NCBI GenBank assembly: GCA_900768675.1
Contig: CAAGDT010000153.1
Span: 1 to 30,966, forward strand
DNA from: Oscillospiraceae bacterium
GTDB taxonomy: Bacteria; Bacillota; Clostridia; Oscillospirales; Ruminococcaceae
Reading direction: 5' to 3'
Length of the DNA stretch: 30,966 bases
The notes beneath the pieces were generated by a model. It was given only the letters and a program-made list of their open reading frames with translations, had not been told where the DNA came from and ran no database searches. Position 1 is the first letter of the stretch. Each line of letters begins with the position of its first letter. The translations under genes were made by a program, and so were the position numbers. This document shows positions 22,921 to 29,140 of the stretch, piece after piece.

Positions 22921-23781
22921 TTATACTATCTTTTCCGCCCGCTCGCCTCCCTGCCTCAAAGGAATTTTAACCACATATTCAATAAAATCATCGGTGCGGT
23001 TCTTCATAGCCTCGCAGTTTATCCCCGCTTCCTTCATGGCGTCAATGGTCTTGTTGAAGGAGTTGATGTAGAGATTTACCGCCCGGAATCCCCAGCGCCG
23101 CTGAATTTTCGGCTTTGGCTTTTCCCGCAGAAGCTCCTCGATGTAGGAGTCTGTCTGGGCGGTGTTGAGCTGATTTGCGCCGATATATTCTATTGCAGCT
23201 AAGCGCTTTCCCTCCTGAAGCCGCAGCAGCGCCCGTGCCTGTCTTTCGCTCAGCTTATACCGAAGCACAAGCTTCTTTTCCTCGTCGGAAAGCTTTAAAA
23301 GCCGCAGCTTGTTTGCAATAGTGGATTGCGCTATACCAAGCCTTGCGGCTGTTTCCTCCTGTGTAAGCCCGTAATAGTCGATAAGGTTCTTGATTGCGTA
23401 GGCCTCCTCCATAAAGTTAAGCCCCGACCGCTGTATATTTTCCAGTACCGCCAGAACTGCGCTGTCCTTTGAGGTTGTTTCAACAATTATACAGGGAACG
23501 TATGACATATTCAGCAAACGGCAGGCTCTGAGCCGCCGCTCTCCCGCAATAAGCTCGTAGGTAAGCCCGTCCTCAAGCCGCCGTACGGTAAGGGGCTGTA
23601 AAATGCCGTTTTGCTGTATGCTTACCGCAAGCTGGGACAGCTCGTAGTCGTCGAAAATAACACGGGGCTGGGCGGGGTTTGGCTTTATAGCGCAGACGGG
23701 CAGCTCGTACACCTTATTGACTGCGTTTGTGCCGCTTGCTTTTTCTGTCCTTTCGGCGGAGTTTTTCTGAAAAATAGCCAT
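22921..23781 (-). CDS. noc: Noc-like ParB-family nucleoid occlusion protein
   Basis: A 286-residue ParB-family CTPase/DNA clamp. The N-terminal CTP-binding domain has LPVCAIKPNPAQPR, GERR (80-83) and ENIQR (114-118). The helix-turn-helix (about 139-160) reads LTQEETAARLGIAQSTIANK, followed by a C-terminal dimerisation region. Gln152 and Lys158 in the recognition helix are the residues I recall as typical of Noc rather than of parS-binding ParB. No parA/soj is adjacent, again fitting Noc. ATG 23781 with AAAGGAAG is used; the in-frame extension to 23922 overlaps the promoter. It probably prevents division over the nucleoid. A Noc-site-like sequence lies at 16354. Confidence 0.8.
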   Translation of the reverse strand: MAIFQKNSAERTEKASGTNAVNKVYELPVCAIKPNPAQPRVIFDDYELSQLAVSIQQNGILQPLTVRRLEDGLTYELIAGERRLRACRLLNMSYVPCIIVETTSKDSAVLAVLENIQRSGLNFMEEAYAIKNLIDYYGLTQEETAARLGIAQSTIANKLRLLKLSDEEKKLVLRYKLSERQARALLRLQEGKRLAAIEYIGANQLNTAQTDSYIEELLREKPKPKIQRRWGFRAVNLYINSFNKTIDAMKEAGINCEAMKNRTDDFIEYVVKIPLRQGGERAEKIV

Positions 23782-23836
23782 AATATCAACTTCCTTTCTT
23801 ATTGCCGCAGATAATATCGTTTTCCTTTCTGTCTGC

Positions 23837-23865
23837 ATTATAGCATACCCTATACTGGAAATCCA
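23837..23865 (-). promoter_or_regulatory. Promoter of noc
   Basis: On the minus strand TATAAT (23842-23837) and a weak -35 TGGATT (23865-23860), spacer 17 bp. Confidence 0.55.
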
Positions 23866-23928
23866 CGGCTTTTTTCTTCTGTTTTTCCTGCTTTTGCGGG
23901 ACAAATCCGCCCGAAAACGCAAAAAGCG

Positions 23929-23982
23929 CCCCGATACCCTTTTTCTCCCTGTCGGATAAGGGGAAAATATAGGGTATCGGGG
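23929..23982. repeat. Long GC-rich inverted repeat between noc and the phosphofructokinase gene
   Basis: CCCCGATACCCT (23929-23940) is exactly inverted at 23971-23982; partial inner pairing of TTTTC-CCC with GGGGAAAA extends it. On the minus strand it is followed by GCGCTTTTTGCG, so it may terminate the phosphofructokinase transcript, imperfectly. Confidence 0.6.
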
Positions 23983-24042
23983 CAGAAGTTTATTTGCGGA
24001 AATAATTGTAAAATGGCGAAATAGTGGCTTTCACGGGGCTGA

Positions 24043-24176
24043 ATTAATGAATATTGAAGAGTGAATAATGAATAGTGAATAATTATGGTGCGCCGCTTTG
24101 CGGCGCTATTTAAAATCGCCGCGAAGCGGCACCTTAATTATTCATTTTTCATTATTCTTTATTCATTATTCAATAA
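24043..24176. repeat. AT-rich palindromic element, copy B
   Basis: About 134 bp with the same design and orientation as copy A: TTAATGAATA...GAATAATTATGGT on the left and ATTATTCTTTATTCATTATT on the right. The two core hairpins here are GCGCCGC-TTT-GCGGCGC and GCCGC-GAA-GCGGC. The cores differ from copy A while the arms are conserved. Confidence 0.7.
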
Positions 24177-24227
24177 ATTACTCACATAAGCGAACAAATT
24201 GCGTAAATAACCGCAAAGCCCGCTCCC

Positions 24228-25445
24228 TCACTTCAGTACGTCCTCTCTTATCTTGAAGTGAACGGGCATACCGTTTTTCATTCGTATCACGTTTTCTCCC
24301 TGAATAAGGGGCAGGAAGTACTTGTATGCGCTTTCGGTAACATTTGTCCCGTCAAAGGTTATCCACTCCTTGGGGAAAGGCTTTTCACGGTTGGCGGTAA
24401 GCTCAGCGGGGACGGAAACAATATCCACAATGTAGGGAATATCACTTATGCGGCGGAAAGCCATCATTTTTCCCGTTTCTCCCGAAAGGGCGGCGCTTAC
24501 GCCTGCTGCACCTATACGCTCAGCCTCGTCAATATCCGTTTTTGAACAGATGTGGGAGGAGCAGCGCTGCATAACGTTAAGCTCAATTGAACGCACCTTG
24601 CAGCCTATCTTCTCCCGCACAAGGTTTTCAAGCAGCTTTCCTATGCCTGACAGGTACTTGTGGCCGAAATTATCGGTAGTTCCCGAGCGGTAGCTTTCGT
24701 CCTTAAGCTCAATGCCCTCGGAAACGGCAATAATAACCGCCTTGTGCTTTGCCTGTTCCTTTTTTACGTCATCTATGAACTTTTCTGCGTCGAAATCTCC
24801 TTCGGGCAGGTAGATGAGGTGGGGCGCTATTTCTCCGTTCGCCCGTAGTACGCAGGTTGACGCAGTAAGCCAGCCTGCATGCCTTCCCATAATTTCTACG
24901 ATTGTAACGGATTCTATGCTGTAAACCGAGCTGTCACGGATAATCTCCTGAATGGTGGTGGCAACGTACTTTGCGGCGGAGCCGAAGCCGGGGGTGTGGT
25001 CGGTTTCGCAAAGGTCGTTGTCTATGGTCTTTGGTATGCCGATTATGCGTATATCCTCGCCGTGCTTTTCGGCGTATTTTGAAAGCTTTGCTACCGTGTC
25101 CATGGAGTCGTTACCGCCGATGTAGAAGAAAGCTTTTATGCAGTGCTTCTTAAAGCACTTCATTATCTTCTCGTAAACCTCGCTGTTCTCCTCCTCCTCG
25201 GGGAGCTTGTAGCGGCAGGAGCCGAGAACCGTTGATGGAGTCTGCTTTAAAAGCTCCATATCCTCGTTTGTCCGTATAATGTTCTTAAGGTCGATAAGGT
25301 TGTCTCTTATTATTCCCTCAATTCCGTTTACCGAGCCGAAAACAGCGTCTATTTCGGGAGTTTTGAGAGCCTGTCCGAAGGCGCCAACGAGAGAAGCGTT
25401 GATAGCGCAGGTAGGTCCGCCGGATTGTGCAATTGCAATATTCAT
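24228..25445 (-). CDS. pfp: 6-phosphofructokinase, pyrophosphate-type signature
   Basis: A 405-residue phosphofructokinase-A-family enzyme, fructose 6-phosphate to fructose 1,6-bisphosphate. The phosphoryl-donor loop is GGND (110-113) rather than GGDG of ATP enzymes, and the catalytic loop is PKTIDND (138-144) with Lys in place of Gly; both changes are known marks of pyrophosphate dependence. MGRHAGW and the N-terminal QSGGPTCAINAS are also conserved. The length (about 400, versus about 320 for ATP enzymes) agrees. PPi use would make glycolysis reversible at this step and save ATP. ATG 25445 follows AAAGGAT. Monocistronic. Confidence 0.85.
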   Translation of the reverse strand: MNIAIAQSGGPTCAINASLVGAFGQALKTPEIDAVFGSVNGIEGIIRDNLIDLKNIIRTNEDMELLKQTPSTVLGSCRYKLPEEEENSEVYEKIMKCFKKHCIKAFFYIGGNDSMDTVAKLSKYAEKHGEDIRIIGIPKTIDNDLCETDHTPGFGSAAKYVATTIQEIIRDSSVYSIESVTIVEIMGRHAGWLTASTCVLRANGEIAPHLIYLPEGDFDAEKFIDDVKKEQAKHKAVIIAVSEGIELKDESYRSGTTDNFGHKYLSGIGKLLENLVREKIGCKVRSIELNVMQRCSSHICSKTDIDEAERIGAAGVSAALSGETGKMMAFRRISDIPYIVDIVSVPAELTANREKPFPKEWITFDGTNVTESAYKYFLPLIQGENVIRMKNGMPVHFKIREDVLK

Positions 25446-25476
25446 AGCTTTATCCTTTCAAAGTCGTCTTATTATG

Positions 25477-25485
25477 ATTATACCA
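25477..25485 (-). promoter_or_regulatory. Extended -10 promoter of the phosphofructokinase gene
   Basis: On the minus strand TGGTATAAT (25485-25477), an extended -10 element; no convincing -35 at 17 bp. Confidence 0.55.
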
Positions 25486-25627
25486 CATTTTCAGACTTTT
25501 TCCATAGAAAAACGTTAAATTCCGTATTTTTACCAAAGATAAATTTTATTAATCGTTTTCAGATGTTGCAAATGTATAGCATACTGCCCTAAAATAATAC
25601 AACAGGGTAAAAATTTGCGCTCACCTA

Positions 25628-25656
25628 TTGAAATTTTCTTGGTTTTAGTGTAAAAT
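25628..25656 (+). promoter_or_regulatory. Promoter of the membrane protein/zinc-ribbon pair
   Basis: TTGAAA (25628-25633) and TAAAAT (25651-25656), spacer 17 bp. Confidence 0.65.
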
Positions 25657-25701
25657 AGATAATATGGATTTTTGTACCCTAAATATGAAAGGTAAAATGT
25701 A

Positions 25702-26610
25702 ATGAATAAAATTTTCGATATTTTAAGGAACAGGTGGGTTAAATTCGGGGTATCTTTTCTTACTCTCGGCTTTCCCGTTTTCCTTGTTTTCGTGGACTGG
25801 CTGGCTTTCGCCTATTACCTTGAGCCTACAAACCCCGTTCCGCTGTTTTTAATGTATGTGCTGGTGAACTTCGTTTTCGGCGGCATTATGTTCTATACAA
25901 GAAAACAGATTGTAACCCGCATTGTTGCCTGCGTAACGCCTCTTGCGGCGTTTCTGCTGCTGTTCCTTGCCTTCGGGCAGTGGTACCTTATCGTGCCGCC
26001 CGTGGCTATCTGCCTGTTCACCTTCCTTGCGGCAGGAACAAACGAAACCTTCAAGACTATTTTAGGTACGATTTACCTGCTTATGTTCGTGGTTGGTACT
26101 CTCGTTTACCTTACAATGCTTCACTTCAACCTCACAATCAGCTCCCTCCTTTCAATAAGCGACTGCGACCTTACAAAGCGCTCGCAGGAATATGACTACT
26201 CAAAAGACGGTTCCTACCGCCTTGTGCAGTACGTTGACGACGACTCCAACGAGCGCCGCACCGCAAGCTTTTACGTTGAGCGCACAAAGGACGATATCGA
26301 GCTTCCCTACCTTAACTGCCGCAGGCATTTAGGCAGTCAGAAGGTGCTTGTAACAATGGACAGAGAGGGCGTTTCCTACAAATGGATTTCCGACACCGAG
26401 CTTTATATTGACGGCAGAGTAAAGGATTTAGACGAGATTTTTGCACAGGCGGAAATCGTAAAGGAAGAAGAGGAAGAGGAAACAACCGAGAAAATACTGA
26501 CCTACTACGAGATAGAGGGTCATTATATTGCCGAAACTACAGGCTCAACCCTTACACCTCCCGAGGAAACCGCCGGGGAAACATACGGGGAAGAGGGAGC
26601 TATTGAGTAA
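25702..26610 (+). CDS. Unknown five-helix membrane protein
   Basis: A 302-residue protein I do not recognise. Five hydrophobic helices lie at about residues 15-38, 47-65, 70-92, 95-112 and 118-142. A soluble C-terminal part of about 155 residues follows, with an acidic tail containing EEEEEETTE and many Thr/Glu. The loops give no enzyme motif. AAAGG precedes the ATG. It is the first gene of a probable two-gene operon with the zinc-ribbon protein, 32 bp away. Confidence 0.7.
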   Translation: MNKIFDILRNRWVKFGVSFLTLGFPVFLVFVDWLAFAYYLEPTNPVPLFLMYVLVNFVFGGIMFYTRKQIVTRIVACVTPLAAFLLLFLAFGQWYLIVPPVAICLFTFLAAGTNETFKTILGTIYLLMFVVGTLVYLTMLHFNLTISSLLSISDCDLTKRSQEYDYSKDGSYRLVQYVDDDSNERRTASFYVERTKDDIELPYLNCRRHLGSQKVLVTMDREGVSYKWISDTELYIDGRVKDLDEIFAQAEIVKEEEEEETTEKILTYYEIEGHYIAETTGSTLTPPEETAGETYGEEGAIE

Positions 26611-26642
26611 AAGTATTATTTTGCGGAGAGGAGGCAGGACGA

Positions 26643-28931
26643 ATGGCGCGCCAGCTTAATATTGCAGGCAGAAACTCAAACGAAATTTATACCCTTTTTT
26701 ACCCCACCAACCTTATAAACTTCTGTAAATATGATTTCAGCCTGTTTCTTGACCATTGTTCGGATTTATGCAGACTTGCCGCAAGAACGGGAGAGTTCAG
26801 CATGGAGGATATGTACTCCATACGCAACTCCATTTCCAACTGCCACAAGTACTACGAGCAGAATATGCGCACTATTTTCGACAAAATAGTAATCGACTGC
26901 TGGATTGAGCACCTCTGCACCCAGAACAACGTCAGCGTCGGCACTCTCTGGCAGAGCTTCATACACTGCCGCAACGACTTTGAGCGGGCAATCTTTACCC
27001 GCCTTTCCGAATACCGCCACAATCGGGCAATCAACCAGTGGCGCAACCTTTTGCAGATGCAGGAATACGCCCGCACAAAGGTGGATTTTGTTTTCGGCGT
27101 TTCCTTGGGCAGTCCCCGTGAGGGGGCGGCGAGGGCGAACTACTTCGACCTTATGTTCAACGTAGCCGCAAACGAGCAGGGCTTCCCGGTAGAGGAGCTT
27201 GCCTCCTCGGGAGTTTATTCTGCGGGCAGGCTGCCAAACTCCCCCTTTATTATGAGCAGCGCCGCAAGGGAAATCCTCCGCAATCAGCTTAAGGATATGA
27301 ACTATCCCGATTCCGACTATAAATCCCGCAAGAACCCCGACCTTACCGACAGAACGGCTATGGACGCCTTTGCAGCGGTAAAGAGCTACATACCCAATAA
27401 AAACGACAGCCTTGCAGGTACTATAATAAAGTCAATGACCGGTACTCCCGAGCGGATTTATATGCCCGGCTCCTTCAAGGCGGTTATCGACCTTGAAATT
27501 GACGCAATCACCGAAAGCGGCGCAGTTATTCAGAAATGCGCCCGCTGCGGGGAGTACTATTTAAAGGACGAGGAGTATCCGTACAGCTATTGCAGCAGAC
27601 CCCAGAGAGACGGGCTTACCTGCCTTGAGGCTATGCGGCGTACCTCTGAGGAGGTTATCCCCGCAAAGCAGACCGTTTCGCTTCCTGCACCCGAAGAGGA
27701 CGACGACGATTTCAGCGTAATTTACGTTGACAAGGACGTCGTAAACGAGAAAACCGAGGCGCTTTACAAGGAAATGGCGGCGAGGGTGAACGTGGATATG
27801 ACCCAGCGGGATTTCTCCCTCTGGTATCAGAAGGAGCTGCGCCTTAAAGAGCAGATTATGCTGGGCGAGGCAGGGGAGAAGGAGCTTAACGACTTTATCG
27901 AGCGCTCCCGTGGTGATGAATTTGCTTCAAAGAAGCAGGAGCCTGTATTTGAACGTCAGCCCCGCCGACAGGAGCAGAAAACCCTTTCCGAGGACGGCAG
28001 AGAGGTTAAGCCCTTTGTGTTCCGAAAGGTTGAGCGCCCCGCCGTTCAGCCTAAAGGTACTCTTGCCGAGTCGGAGCAGGAGGCTATGGCGGCGGTTCAG
28101 CGGCTTTTCGGCGGAGCAGCGCCCCAGCCCCAGTCCCGTCAGCAAATGCAGCCCCAGCCTCAGATGCAGCCTCAGCCTCAGATGCAGCCCCAAGGTGGCT
28201 ATGGCACGGCTTCTCCCTACGGCTGGCAGCCCGCTGTACAGCAGCCGACAGCCCCTCAGCAGACCGCCACGGTTCAGCGCCCTGTTCCCGGTCAGCAGCC
28301 CACCTATCAGCCTTACAGCCAGTCTGATTTCTCACGGCCTCAGCCTGTATCAAGGGTAATAAGAGGAGCTGCCGCCGCCTACCCCGAGCCGCCCCGTGAG
28401 CAGCAGCCCTACAAGCCGAGAACGGTTACAATACCTAACGGAAGCAGGACTGTACCAACACAGCAAACGGCAAGCGAGGACTCCGACGTTAAGGTTTTCC
28501 GCCCGAGAAGGGAAGTGGGAGCTTCCGGAATCGAAAACGGCGGCGGATATATTGAGCCTTCTCCCTACGAGCGGTTAAGGCAGCCTCTTGAGGACTACAA
28601 AAAGGCGCAGGAGGAACCCGAGCCGGAGGTTGAGGGACAGCTTTCCGCCGAGGAGATAGTAGCGCCGCCGCCCCAGAAGCCCCTGCCCGCAAACGCAATT
28701 TCCGCATACAGAAGCGCAGGAACAGCTTCCGTACAGCCCGAAAAAGCGGATTTTTCAAGCGTTTTAAGCGGAATACAGCGTGAGGACGGCTTTGAGCGTG
28801 AGGAGGAAATATTAGATTCCGACGGAATGCCCGTTACCCATAAGACAAAGCGGGTTATGAACGCTCTTTTCGGACCTACGAAGATGAGTCCGTTTTTAAG
28901 GATAAACCTTGACGATGACGATGAGCAATAA
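26643..28931 (+). CDS. Large zinc-ribbon protein with Q/P-rich region
   Basis: A 762-residue protein. Residues 1-290 form a mainly helical domain without signal peptide. A four-cysteine zinc-binding motif follows (Cys299, 302, 317, 327; CARCGEYYLKDEEYPYSYC), resembling the DUF6076-type module found in Clostridia, though I cannot confirm it. Residues about 440-700 are low complexity, with short repeats of MQPQPQ near 500 and many Pro/Gln/Ala. The last 30 residues (KTKRVMNALFGPTKMSPFLRINL) look conserved and end in Asp/Glu. GAGAGGAGG precedes the ATG. It is co-transcribed with the upstream membrane protein. Function unknown. Confidence 0.75.
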   Translation: MARQLNIAGRNSNEIYTLFYPTNLINFCKYDFSLFLDHCSDLCRLAARTGEFSMEDMYSIRNSISNCHKYYEQNMRTIFDKIVIDCWIEHLCTQNNVSVGTLWQSFIHCRNDFERAIFTRLSEYRHNRAINQWRNLLQMQEYARTKVDFVFGVSLGSPREGAARANYFDLMFNVAANEQGFPVEELASSGVYSAGRLPNSPFIMSSAAREILRNQLKDMNYPDSDYKSRKNPDLTDRTAMDAFAAVKSYIPNKNDSLAGTIIKSMTGTPERIYMPGSFKAVIDLEIDAITESGAVIQKCARCGEYYLKDEEYPYSYCSRPQRDGLTCLEAMRRTSEEVIPAKQTVSLPAPEEDDDDFSVIYVDKDVVNEKTEALYKEMAARVNVDMTQRDFSLWYQKELRLKEQIMLGEAGEKELNDFIERSRGDEFASKKQEPVFERQPRRQEQKTLSEDGREVKPFVFRKVERPAVQPKGTLAESEQEAMAAVQRLFGGAAPQPQSRQQMQPQPQMQPQPQMQPQGGYGTASPYGWQPAVQQPTAPQQTATVQRPVPGQQPTYQPYSQSDFSRPQPVSRVIRGAAAAYPEPPREQQPYKPRTVTIPNGSRTVPTQQTASEDSDVKVFRPRREVGASGIENGGGYIEPSPYERLRQPLEDYKKAQEEPEPEVEGQLSAEEIVAPPPQKPLPANAISAYRSAGTASVQPEKADFSSVLSGIQREDGFEREEEILDSDGMPVTHKTKRVMNALFGPTKMSPFLRINLDDDDEQ

Positions 28932-29001
28932 TCCGGTACGCTTTCTATTATACCGATGTTATGTCGGGTACGGTGCATAAGACATTTTCAGACAGATTAA
29001 G

Positions 29002-29036
29002 AAATCCCTGTAATTTGCGTTACAGGGATTTTTTTA
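29002..29036 (+). terminator. Intrinsic terminator after the zinc-ribbon gene
   Basis: AAATCCCTGTAA pairs with TTACAGGGATTT, 6-nt loop, followed by T7. Confidence 0.93.
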
Positions 29037-29061
29037 ACAGGTAAATTATTTCATATCTGTA

Positions 29062-29090
29062 TTGAATTTCCTGAAATAATATGATATAAT
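29062..29090 (+). promoter_or_regulatory. Promoter of the TIR-domain gene
   Basis: TTGAAT (29062-29067) and TATAAT (29085-29090), spacer 17 bp; GGAGG at 29129-29133 precedes the ATG at 29141. Confidence 0.75.
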
Positions 29091-29140
29091 TAATTAAATT
29101 TTGCAAAATTATGTCTTAACTTTATTATGGAGGTCGGAAA

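Noticed and set aside
22921..23781. ParB of a ParAB-parS chromosome segregation locus
   Set aside because: No parA neighbour and no TGTTTCACGTGAAACA-like site noticed by eye; the recognition helix resembles Noc.
27927..28353. Leu/His- and Ala/Glu-rich minus-strand readings
   Set aside because: They are the complement of the Q/P-rich repeat in the zinc-ribbon gene, whose reading spans the region with good start and terminator signals.
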